DNA from: Klebsormidium nitens
Lineage: Eukaryota > Streptophyta > Klebsormidiophyceae > Klebsormidiales > Klebsormidiaceae
DNA length: 44,692 nucleotides
Direction: 5' to 3'
Assembly: GCA_000708835.1 (NCBI GenBank)
Contig: DF237584.1
Span: 4,955 to 49,646, forward strand
Under the pieces are notes generated by a model, which saw only the letters and a list, made by a program, of their open reading frames with translations, was not told the origin of the DNA and ran no database searches. The position numbers were made by a program, and so were the translations under genes. How positions within the stretch are numbered: the stretch's first letter is position 1; every line of letters starts with the position of its first letter. This document shows, one piece after another, positions 23,901 through 33,719 of this stretch.

Positions 23901-26900
23901 GGACCATAGCGTACTACGTTGGAAAGAAGAGGTGAGCCCATTCACAGCCTTCAATTTGTCGCCCAACGGACGGAGCAGAACGGCCCTCTTACATCTTGTT
24001 GGTCCTGGTTAATGCCCATTGTGTTCATCCTATTCAGTCATGCTTGCCATCCTTGTCTGCAGCAGCACCTTCTCCTCGACTCGGCCAGCTCGAACTTTCT
24101 TGCAAGCAATTGCCTGCTTTTAATCTGCTCTGAGAAAAATGCAACCTTTTCATTGAGAAGCCAGCCCCGTCCAAACGTCTCCAGGTTGGACGCCCCAAAC
24201 ACGACGCCGGACGCCATCCGGACGCATTCTACTTTGCAGCAGCATCTCTACCTGAACTTGACCAACTTGAACTTGCTTGTAAGCATCCACCCCATTCTTA
24301 CCTGCTCAAAAAGCAGCACATCAGCCGAATCAAGCCCCCTCCGACGCCTGCAGATTGGACGCGCCAAACACGACGCCGGACGCCATTCGGACGCAGCAGC
24401 TGATGGCGACCATGGTGGAGAAGGACGTGTCCGCGTGCGTCATGGAGGTGTCGTCGCACGCGCTGCAACTAGGGCGGGTCAAGGAGGTCGACTTCAACGT
24501 AGCGGTACGTACCTCCGGCTTCGGTCTCCTAGTTCGAGCGCTACTTTATTCTGCTGCACTGAGCGCCAGTCAGTGTGCTTGCAAGTGTCGAACAGAAGGA
24601 GGCCGTGAAACTCCTTCGGTTCCTGTGCAACAGTCACTCTAATCGTGGTCTGTAGTCATTGTAGTGCCACAGCAAAGTCGGTGTGTCTGACGCTTGACGG
24701 GCGGACTCTGGATGTTTCTCCTTGGAATGCACCTTGAACGAGGGTCCGTCGAGCAGTGATGATCTGTCTTTGCTTATCAAGCATTGAGCAACCAGAAGCA
24801 ACCCGAGTCCGGAATCCAGTTTAAAATTCTCTACGTCCCCCCAACACTGTGAACCCGTGATTGAGGAGCTTGTTGTTGGAGGGCCAAGAACCAAACCTGA
24901 GGCTTTCTCTTGGCTGCAGGTGTTTACTAACCTGACGGAAGACCACCGAGACTTCCACGGGAACATGGACAACTACCGGGAGGCCAAGGGCAAGCTGTTT
25001 GCGAAAATGACGGATCCGGAGTGGCATCGAAAGGTAAGGCCATTGACTCTTTTTAGTAAAGAGTCATTTCGGAGCTTCGGCACGTTCGACGCTGGCCGTG
25101 TCGCGGCAACGTCCGCTGACAGTGAATCCTACCTGCAAGATGCATAGGTCGCGGCAGCTCTTATCAGGATACATGACGTCAACCCTATTGATTCTACTGG
25201 TTGGGATGCGCGATTCGACTCCTCTTTCTTGCTGTTCTGATTTTCGAAGTTCCTTGATGGCGGTTTAGCAAGTGGGTGGGTCCCACTCAAGACCTTTGAA
25301 CTTTGTAGCCAAAGTGGGTGCCTCTCGAGGCCTTCGGATTTTGGAGTCAGGACTCTGGATCCAAGCAGCTAACGGTCCCGGCAACTCTTGCCGGGACGGC
25401 TTCCCTCACTGGTCACAGGAAGGCTCTGTTGTTTCAATTAAAGTCACTGAAAACAAAACGCTTTCTTTTTTGCTGCAGGTGGTTAACATAGATGATCCGA
25501 ACGCGCAGTGGTTCATCAGCCAAGGAAACCCGGTAAGCTTCTCTTGCGTACGGAGTCTGCTTCAGTGCGATCGAAAGCCGACCCTTGCGTGCTGAGCTCA
25601 TCCAAAAAAGATTTCGTTGTTGGCGTGGCAGCTTGGTCACCCCTGCTTTGCATTCTTGGACGCATTCTGCTGTCAGTTGTTGCCAGACCTTCATCCTGGG
25701 TGAGTCTTGAGTTTTTGTCTCATTTTGCGTGAAAAGGCTTCGTCAGAAGCGGTTCAATGTTCGCATTCTCCTTCAAATGGACTGAGGAGGAAGTAGACTT
25801 TGATCTGACTCGAAGCCTTCTGCCTCGTTATCTGCCACTCAAGATTCGTGCTAATAAGTCGCTGACTTCGACTTCGCTGCCGTTGAGCGTTGCAGAGACT
25901 CCTTTCTCGAGCGCACTCTCAACTCGTATCATAATCCGTCGTCATTTTGCCCTCCCTGCTCAGTCTGCTTTCTGACTCAACGCTTTTTCCAAGCAGTGTC
26001 CAAGGAAGTTCTACCGGAAAAGCCACACGCAGGTGGACATTGACGCATGATCCCATTGTCCTGGATCTGGCAAGCACTGCATCCTGCTTAGAATTGTTCC
26101 TGATTCGCTGCTTGATTTCCTTTTGCAGGACGTTCCTGTCATCACGTTCGCCTTGGAGGACGAGTCCGCCGACGTCTACCCGCTGAACGTGGTGCTGTCG
26201 CTCTTCGAGACCGAGCTGGAGATCCGGACGCCGTACGGCAACCTGCAGATCTCAAGCGGGCTCCTAGGTAAGCTCACAGACCGCAGGAAAGTCGGTTCCG
26301 GATGGAAATGCTTTTGAGTGGATCAGATGCAAGGGACGAAAAGGTCGTTTGATCCAGTGTCATCCTGCGCCGGCCTTGGCGTACCCGTGCTTGAGACGAA
26401 AATGGACTGCTTACGACTCCGATCGTGCACAGGCATTGACCATGCCTAAAACATTTCTTTAAGCCGGCGTTTGAGGTGGCTTCTGGCATGCTGCCAAACT
26501 GCATATCAAGTCAGGTCTTCCTTTCCATCACTCTCGCCTTTTCGAGTTTTGGCTCACATGCCCTATGAGAAGATTCGTTCCTGGAGCCAGTGCCTCTTGG
26601 GAGTTTTGAACCCTCTTCCGAACCATTTTCCAAGTTGTGTTCGTCCATTGGACGGCGACCAGTCTGCACCGCTCCGCCGCACCAGGTCGCCACAACTTCT
26701 ACAGCGTGATGGCCACCGTCGCCGTCAGGTTGGCCATCGGTGCACCGTTTGACGCTCTCGAATTGTGAATCCCTTCGTTGAAAGGCGACCAATTCCCCCG
26801 TTTTCTCGTACCAGGTCGCCACAACATCTACAACGTGATGGCCGCCATTTCCGTTGGATCGGCCATTGGCGCGTCGCTGGATGCCATATGAAATCATCTT

Positions 26901-29900
26901 TTCAAGTCGCAAAGTCCTACGACGTATCGTGATTGGCGACCAATACGCCCCGCTTTCTGTTATCAGGTCGCCACAACATCTACAACGTGATGGCCGCCAT
27001 CGCCGTCGGATTGGCCATCAGCGCACCGCTCGACGCCCTTTTGCTCTCATCACCAGCAAGTTCACACCCTTAAACCCCCTAACGTTCGTTGGACGGCGAC
27101 CAATCTGCCCCGCTTTCTTGTGCCAGGTCGCCACAACATCTACAACGTGATGGCCGCTATCGCCGTCGGGCTGGCCATCGGCGCACCGCTCGAAGCGATT
27201 GTGAAGGGCGTCGAGGAAGTGGACAACGTGCCCGGGCGGATGGAGCTGATTGACGAGGGGCAGCCGTTCGGTGTGATTGTGGACTACGCGCACACGCCGG
27301 ACGCGTTGGAGCGGCTGTTGGATACGGTGCGGGAGTGCGGGCCAAACAGGCTGATCACCGGTGAGCATCTCGAAGATCTGGATTCCTAAACTACTGTATC
27401 ATATTTAGGAGCAGGTGTTTGAGAGCGTTGGTGGATTATGCTCCAAACCAAACACTAAAATCACCTCCTATTCAGAAATTATGCTCATTTGCCAGACGCG
27501 CTCGAGCAGTTGTTGGGTACGGCGCGGGCTTGCGGGCAAACGGGCTGGTAACGGGTGAGCATGTCGAGGTTCTTAGAGTTGGATAAGTTCCTAGTTCTGA
27601 AACTTCTAGGAATTGTTCATTCAGGAGCGATTTCGAACTTCCAGGGTTCTCGCGGACGATTGACGCCTTTTTGTTGTGCTAGTCTGAGCTGGTAGGTTCG
27701 GTGTAGCGATGCGGAGAGCTTCAGCTTCAGTGATCTCGAGCATTTCCTTCGTGCGTTTTGGAGATTCAAAAGCTTTGTACGCCTGCGGTTTGGGGTTGCA
27801 AGAGCAACTAACTTTCAAGGGCGCTGAATCATTGTGTGCTGAACCAAGGGCAAGTTGTAGCGTTCTGACCCCTAATATACGCATGAGAACCAAAGGGAGC
27901 CGTTTGGAAGGTGTTGTTTAACGAAGCAATGGGTTTCGAAATCAAAGACACCCAAGTTTTCTCTTTCCTCTGAGGCCATCCAGATCAGTACTTTCAATCC
28001 AATCAGTTGCCCTTGACACTTGAATTGGGCCACCGCCCTAAGATGGAGCGCGTTATGGGCAAAGCTCACGGTTTGGCGTTTCTTGGCAGTCCTTGGCTGC
28101 GGGGGCGACCGCGACCGACAAAAGCGGCCGGTGATGGGGAAGATCGCGACGGACAAGAGCGAGGTGACCATCTTCACGTCGGACAACCCGCGGTCGGAGC
28201 ACCCATGTGAGCCGCCAGAACCCATCTTTGTGAATAATCTCCGCTTGAGCGAGGTGTTTTTTTTTCCAGATTGAAGCACCTTATCGGTTTGTGGATGTTG
28301 CGCTTAAGGTGTCTGCGTCTACAGAGCGATTTCCAGATAGATTGATGTCTCGAGTTACAACACCTGCGCAAGAATTTTCTAGACTTTGACATGGTCAGTC
28401 ATTGAAACAACTATTTGTGGCCCATCAAGCTTTGTTGTTCAGAGTTGAACGCAACGACCCCTGGTTCGATTGAACTCCGGCCGTTAACCAAATCATGGCC
28501 ATCATTTCAGACCGACATAGCGACCCCTGACCGCCGGCAGACCAGATTATGGGGGACGTACTTACTAGAGATACCAATCCTTGATATGTCTGCCCCTGCC
28601 CGCAGACCGAATCCTGGAGGAAAGTTCAAGGGCTTCGGCTGAGAGTTAGACGACTACTTAACCTTCGAATCAGAGAAGGTCTGTCCAAGCCATTTTCCTC
28701 AGCTTTAACATAACGACCTCTAATGACCTCTGATTGCCGTTGCCCTGCCCGCAGACCAAATCCTGGACGACATGTTTAAGGGCGTCGGTTGGGAGCTGAA
28801 CGAATACTTGACTTTCAGGTCGGAAAAGGACTGTTCGATTGTTTGTCTTCAGAATTTATTATGATGGCCCTAAGATTTTTGCTCCCGCCTGCAGACCAAA
28901 TTCTGGACGACATGTTTAAGGGCGTCGGCTGGGAACTGGACGACGACTAAACCTTTGGTTCGGAGAAGGTCTATCCTTGCCTTCTGCTTCAGAGTTTGGT
29001 TTAGGGACCCCTGATCTGTTCCGCTCTCCATGCAGACCAAATTCTAGACGACATGTTCAAGGGCGTCGGCTGGGAGCTGGACGACTACCTGACCTTCGGC
29101 TCGGAGAACGACTTCTACCCGCAGCTCGGCAACGGACACCGCCTCTTTGCATATGACCACCGGGCAGTCGCGGTGCGATCTGCTATCGCCATGGCCCAAG
29201 AAGGGGACTGCGTCGTGAGTACTCTCCAAACCGCTTCTCTCTCAAGGGGCACACCCTTTGTTTCGGGATCCGTCGGCGACCAGAGAGTGCAGATTCTACC
29301 TCATTGGTCGCTGAAGCGGAATTCTTAGATGCAATCTAGACCGTCGGAACAGAAAAGTGTTTCAGGACGCAAATACCTGTTCATACGACCACCGGGCAGC
29401 TGCGTTGCGGTCGGCGATCGCTATGGCTCAGGAAGGGGACTGCATCGTGAGTGCTCTCTATAGAGCATGATGAGGTGGTGTCTCATCGAATTCTGCTACA
29501 ATGAAGTACCGCAGAACAGCCACACTCCTGGACGCCACCGTGAATCGGTGGCAATGAAAGGACGCCAGAAGTCTGCTGCAAGTCTGCTTGAGAACCTGTC
29601 ATTTGATTGCGAGCATGGTCAGCAAACTTGATCTCATCTGGGTGCGGATCGAAGTAGCTGTCCGCTTCGCGTCCCTGAACCTGGGGTGGAGGAGCTAAAT
29701 GACCAAGATGCGCTCAGACCAAGGTCGGAAACACCTTATCTCACAAGAGATCTGCTGCGCTTCAAAGACCACTCCTCTCAACGTTCTCCTCTGCAGCGCT
29801 CCAAAAGCGAGCTCGCAGCGCCCCCCAAAGGAACCCCTCGAAACTCTTCCTATTCAAGAGCGAATTTACAATGAATCAGTGACGACGGATGCTGCTCTTT

Positions 29901-30284
29901 TTCACGGATCGTGGCGGGCAAGGGGCTCAAGACGTGCCAGATTGTTCGCGGGGAGCGCTACTATGAAGTTTCATGCCTGCCTTTAGAGTCCCTTCGCTTC
30001 TCCTAACTAAGAGCCTGCTATTCCTTCTTCTTCCATGAAGAATCTAAACTTCTTTGCAACAGATTGTGGCGGGCAAGGGGCACGAGACGTACCAGATCAT
30101 CGGCGAGGAGCGCAAGTACTTCGACGACCGGGAGCACTGCCGCGAGGCGCTGGAGCGGTTGGACCTGCTGCGGACGTCCGGGATCGACAGCAGCGAACTG
30201 CCCTGGCGGACGGAGTACGGCGAATCCTGGGAAGACGAGGATGAGGACATTCCCAAGCACGACTCGGCAGATATCGCCATGTAG
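14992..30284 (+). CDS. MURE: Plastid MurE: UDP-MurNAc-tripeptide (meso-DAP) ligase, 17 exons, 844 aa
   Basis: Exons: 14992-15306, 16299-16605, 17248-17507, 17914-17964, 18349-18396, 18962-19030, 19481-19574, 20099-20207, 23860-23931, 24354-24504, 24920-25033, 25479-25532, 26129-26267, 27127-27360, 28090-28206, 29036-29214, 30063-30284 (TAG). MurE adds meso-diaminopimelate to UDP-MurNAc-L-Ala-D-Glu using ATP; plant forms act in plastids, in division (mosses) or plastid gene expression (Arabidopsis). Residues 1-105 look like a transit peptide ([12 protein letters not shown]...). Residues 106-294 are an acidic extension, longer than in bacterial enzymes. The Mur ligase N-domain follows ([25 protein letters not shown]). 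Next come ATP loop [11 protein letters not shown] (403-413), [55 protein letters not shown] and GCGGDRD. DNPRSE is the DAP-recognition motif, and AGKGHETYQ closes the domain. All phases agree; least certain are the exon 3 donor (GTATCC) and exon 4 acceptor. Confidence 0.95.
15500..16175. repeat. 337-bp tandem duplication in MurE intron 1
   Basis: Two direct copies begin at about 15500 and 15837. Shared landmarks include GGTACACCACCCA, ACATCGGATCCATCATAC, GTAAAGACCTCTGGATAT, CTTCTGGTGATGTAG and TGCCGCCTATTTGAGGGTC. The copies differ by scattered substitutions. No exon sequence is included, unlike the echoes further downstream. Confidence 0.9.
19943..19997 (+). repeat. Echo of MurE exon 8 start in intron 7
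   Basis: The stretch GCTCTTGCTCCAGATCC... with TGTGCTGGCC resembles the real acceptor and exon start at about 20086-20125 (GCTCTTGCCCAGAGATCC, CGCGCTGGCC), about 140 bp downstream. Similarity is moderate over some 55 bases. An AG acceptor survives but two bases are missing, so use of this site would shift the frame. Confidence 0.6.
20208..23859. other. Large MurE intron 8 (3.65 kb)
   Basis: This is the longest intron, between the ATP-loop exon and the GQQTGLLGT exon. No embedded gene is convincing. The best open stretch is the plus-strand frame 20812-21072, whose second half ([20 protein letters not shown]... to ...[10 protein letters not shown], stop) has protein-like composition but no recognised family, start context or partner exons. 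I see no clear repeats with exon similarity here. Confidence 0.4.
24060..24392 (+). repeat. Tandem duplication spanning the MurE intron 9 / exon 10 junction
   Basis: Unit 1 (24060-24236) and unit 2 (24237-24392) each begin CAGCAGCA. Each ends with the first ~40 bases of exon 10, encoding [13 protein letters not shown]. The third CAGCAGC, at 24393, is the continuing real exon. The exon-derived segments (24198-24227 and 24354-24386) are almost identical, and unit 1 keeps a CCAG acceptor. The breakpoint lies inside the exon after codon ACG. Confidence 0.9.
25044..25066. repeat. Perfect 9-bp hairpin just after MurE exon 11
   Basis: TGACTCTTT and AAAGAGTCA flank a 5-base loop, 10 bases after the exon 11 donor GTAAGG. 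Its closeness to the donor means it could affect 5' splice-site access, but this is not shown. Confidence 0.7.
26646..27126 (+). repeat. Three echoes of MurE exon 14 start, in tandem before the real exon
   Basis: Acceptor-exon junctions CAG|GTCGCCACAAC occur at 26686, 26815 and 26967, before the real one at 27127 (spacing 129, 152 and 160 bp). Each copy carries about 40 bp of intron end (GGCGACCA...CCGCTTTCT) and 60-80 bp of exon coding for [19 protein letters not shown], then diverges. None continues to a donor, so these are decoy acceptors, not alternative exons. Copies nearer the exon are more similar to it. Confidence 0.95.
27475..27575 (+). repeat. Echo of MurE exon 14 3' end in intron 14
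   Basis: This copies the end of the real exon (about 27280-27377), the part encoding [19 protein letters not shown], including the donor region (ACGGGTGAGCATGTCGA against ACCGGTGAGCATCTCGA). It lies about 195 bp downstream of the original and keeps a GTGAGC donor. The frame is broken at the end. Confidence 0.9.
28541..29035 (+). repeat. Three or four echoes of MurE exon 16 start
   Basis: Junctions CAG|ACC-AAT-CTGG occur at 28606, 28755 and 28895 ahead of the real exon at 29036, with a period of 140-149 bp; a weak fourth is at 28541. Each copy holds about 76 bp of exon ([14 protein letters not shown]) plus ~65 bp of intron starting GGTCT or similar. The 28606 copy is frameshifted, the 28895 copy has a stop (GACGACTAA for GACGACTAC), and the 28755 copy stays open. 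All lack a donor at the exon's true end. Confidence 0.95.
29372..29462 (+). repeat. Echo of MurE exon 16 3' end in intron 16
   Basis: TACGACCACCGGGCAG and GAAGGGGACTGCATCGTGAG match the end of exon 16 and its donor (29150-29220), which encode [28 protein letters not shown] donor is preserved. The copy lies about 235 bp downstream of the original. Confidence 0.92.
29885..29970 (+). repeat. Echo of MurE exon 17 start in intron 16
   Basis: ATCGTGGCGGGCAAGGGGC and the following ~50 bases copy the real exon start (30063 onward; [17 protein letters not shown]). The acceptor CAG has become CGG, so this decoy is splice-dead. It lies about 150 bp upstream of the real exon. Confidence 0.9.
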
Positions 30285-30354
30285 TGACGGAGCGTGAGCA
30301 TCGAGTGATAGAAAGATAATGACGTAGTGCTGGCATCACTGCCCTTGGATAGTG

Positions 30355-30432
30355 AAAAGTACCGGCGAGTGCTGGGAAGAAGAGGATGAAGACATCCCAA
30401 AGCATGACCCCACCTATATAGCCATATGAACG
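30355..30432 (+). repeat. Echo of MurE coding 3' end beyond the stop codon
   Basis: The segment repeats the last ~75 bases of the coding region (30215-30284, encoding [22 protein letters not shown]). It reads [15 protein letters not shown]-like at 30371-30415 with a later stop. It lies about 147 bp downstream, in the 3' UTR or flank, and is not in frame with the authentic stop. Confidence 0.88.
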
Positions 30433-31930
30433 ACACAAGATCAAGAAACTTCGCCAGCAGCTATGAGCTGCCTGGTCCTGATTCCATGCCAAAAGGCAGT
30501 AGAAAGAAACATAGCCGTTGGAGAGAGCAGTGAGACAGTAACGGGGCGCCAGAAAAGAAGATAGAGATTCAGTCATCCCTGGGGCCGAGACGTTTTACTC
30601 TTGCTCTTATACTTCAGAAGGTCTCTCCTTCGCAACATTCCTTCACAAGACTGGCGTGTCAGTCTTCTTTGTGCTTGCGTTGCTTCCAAGGATCCCCTTC
30701 CCTTCGTTATAAACTATGCTTAAATCTTGGTTTTGTCAAAAAGGCCACTGAAGAGCCGGCGCCCGCGCCCGGCTGTGGCTTTGGCTTCCAAGCGTCGGGT
30801 CCCGATTGAGCGCTATGGACTTTGGCAGCCTCTGCAACATTCACTTGACACCAGTTGTGGCGCACAACTTTTTCACATCGACGAAGGAAGTTGATCCAAG
30901 ACGGGGTGCAGCTTTCCGAGGTTGTCAGTCCACGAGCTGAGTGGCGGATGATTGTTTCCAGTGCAACTTCGCAAGGGCCTCGCCATCTTTCTCCGGTAAA
31001 TCTGTGCCTGTTTATTGAGCGAAACTAGGATTGTCTCTGCACTTGCTGTTCAGCCCAGCATCATGTGGTGTCCATCAAAAATTCAGCGTCCCTTGTGGAA
31101 AGAGCTCGAGTCTTGCCGGTGGCAACAACTTTCGAACGTAGAGCAGCAAGGACGAGACTCTGAGGGCATTGGGTTCAGACAGGAAGCCAGCGCCTGACCG
31201 CCTCTACAAAGGCCGATGCTGCTGATTATGCTTTTGTCATAACTGTGCACACTTGAATTTCCGGCCACGTCTGGGTCCCCCGATCCCCCTTGCACTCATG
31301 GCGACACGTAACTAAGAAAGAGTCGGATAAGAGCATCTGATGCCCATAAGTGTTGACCGCTTTTGTAGACAGAAGTAGGCTAGACGTCCGTAATCATCAC
31401 CGCTTTCGTTAGAAGTTGTCCAAAGTTTTTGCTCTGGAGCTGTCGAGCAGAGGATGTCAGCGTTTCATTCTCACGCCTTGAAAAGATCACTGTTCATTGG
31501 TTGAGTCGAGAATGAAGCGAGCAGGACGGACGCAACGTGGCACCCTTGAGGTGCGTTAGAATGCACGGATTGGCAAGCTGCAAAGCTCTTTGATGATCGA
31601 GGTGCTGACGCCGTTTAGCGGTTGACACGGCTGGTTTGGGTTTGGACTAACTTTCCCCGCGCTTGATACGCAAACCACTTTACTTGAAGCACCAAACGGC
31701 TCTTTTGTATTCTAGTTGATTCCGAATCTTTCACCTTTCCGAAGCGGTTCCGTACAAGTGACCAACTCAATCCTATGTTAAGTGACAGCTTCTTAAGTAA
31801 AGGTTTCGACAATGGATGCGGAAGTTTTGGGGCGCATTATTGCTTGGACCCTCTGTGTGAAATCGTTTGTAGCTAGCCTAGATCATTGGAAAGCGCATGC
31901 GCTTGAGTCCATCTGAAGTTCGAGGCCTGG
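30433..31930. other. Intergenic, nothing recognised
   Basis: Downstream of MurE. Open frames are short (up to ~160 codons as antisense shadow of MurE exon 17) and none shows a domain or consistent splicing. The first few hundred bases should contain the MurE 3' UTR. Confidence 0.4.
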
Positions 31931-33719
31931 TAGCTTGAACCTGTTATTTGACGGCCGACAGGGATGTTATGCTAGAAACTCGCATGTGATGCGACCCACA
32001 AACTTTTTGCTCACCGAATGGGAGCCTAGCAGTGTTCTTGGTATTCACCATCTTAGTCGCTCTCGTAGCAGCCATGATGCCCCAGTAAATGGCAACGTGT
32101 GCCAGTCCAGGTCACGTCGATCTAGGGCTGACGCTACTTCCGTGCCCGCTCTGTCGGACGTTTAGGACAGCACGTGAGCGTAAGGCTCGTGGTATCACTT
32201 AAGCCAGCGCTCGTGCTTGTCCTCCTCAAACCAGGCGGGACGACAAAGAATCTCCCGTAACTAGAGGTGGAGGGTAGAGGCCCGGCCCGCCGCTTCTGAA
32301 AGCGGGGTTGGGCCCCTGAGGAAACTTACGTTTGCCAGTGTGTTGAATAGAGAGTTGTCTTCGGAGTCACTGCGGAGGAGACTCGTTCTAGTCCTTGAAT
32401 AGCAAGTAGATACTTGTTGCAAGTCCACAAGATGATGCTGCTCCTGCCCACCTTGGTTTCGTGTGCTCTAGCTGATATCTTTCTTTGCAGCTCCCAACAA
32501 AACTTGGCAAGTAGGGCTCGAAAGGGGTTGTCCAACCGGAGACCAGCTTTGGCAGCGGCTCCGTTCTCGATCTGTGGACGTAGTCGTTTAGCCGTTTCCC
32601 ATGTATCCGCATCTGCCAGGACGTCTAGAGAGATTTGAAGGGCAAGCTATGATGCAAGATTCTGGTACCTTGTGCCAGAGTACATCTTGGTTTGATGCTG
32701 TTCTAAGTGCTTGCAAAAGGCCGCAACTTAAATCTACTCTCGGAATAGTATACGAGGCCTGACGGCTAGCGGGTTTCTTAGAGTTGCTCCCGCATACGGC
32801 GTCACTTCTCTAATCGGCAGCAGTTCGGTCAACAGGTCCCTTTGTCACACCAGCGAGAATACTAAGATGACGATTGACGTCTGCGACATGACCACTAACA
32901 GTTCCAAGAACGACGCTGTTCACTGCACCTTTTCCAAAGTCGTCCGTATCTCCTCGGTGCACTTTCAGGAAGGTCTTCAAAGACCTCACGCGATATAAGC
33001 GTTTTCAATTTTACATCCACAGATTGTGCGTTCTTAAATAAGAAGCCATGCGAAGGAAATATCATGCGCACGCGTCCAGTTGAGCCTGATGCAGGGTGGT
33101 CAACCGTCCTAGCTAGGACCTGACTGAATGATTCTTTTCTTACTAATTGATTTGCCCAGCTGTGATCAGAAGTTGGACGGTTCGACCTTCTACACGTCAG
33201 CATCTCCTCGTTTTCTGTTGTAGGAGCCGTGATGCCCGTGGAAAGCGACGCATGCCATTGGATCTGACCCGAAGTTTGGGCTGACGCTGTGAATCTGTGC
33301 TCACTCGTACGGACGCATAAACACATCAAGGGCGAAACATTTGGGTTATCACTTTAGATAGCGCTAGCTAGTGCTTGTGCGTCTCACCCTGAGCAGAGTG
33401 GCAAAGTGCTCTTTGCGACAAACGACGAAAGTTAGAGGGTTAGGCCCCGCCCCTCGTCAAGCGGTCTTGGCCCGTTGAGTTTGCCCGTTCGCAGCTAATG
33501 AGATAAGAGACCTGTCGTCAGATCACTTACGTCGTGAAACTGGTGTTCTTATAGTTTTATTTCGGTCTAGCTTAGCCTACCACCATATCTGGCCACTGTT
33601 GTGTGCATCCTGAGTTGAGCTGAATCTGTGCAGTTGATTAGTTGGGTTAATTGCACCCTTCCAATTTATCTTGGTTTAGTGCACTTGACAGGTCTCTCAT
33701 TTGCAGTGTTCCTGATAGG

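Noticed and set aside
26646-27126. CRISPR-like regularly spaced repeats
   Set aside because: The repeats are ~110-bp exon/intron fragments in a eukaryotic gene with imperfect spacing; there is no spacer structure or cas gene.
28755-28890. Open copy of exon 16 as an alternative exon
   Set aside because: It stays in frame for the copied part but has no donor at the equivalent end and lacks the rest of the exon, so it cannot substitute for exon 16.
14992-30284. MurE as bacterial contamination or a recent bacterial transfer
   Set aside because: Sixteen GT...AG introns, a transit peptide and a long acidic extension show a long-established nuclear gene of a plastid-bearing eukaryote.
32895-33329. 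Minus-strand 144-codon open frame
   Set aside because: It overlaps core-repeat modules, has no domain, and the matching region of the second large repeat copy (about 37.1-37.55 kb) does not keep the frame open.
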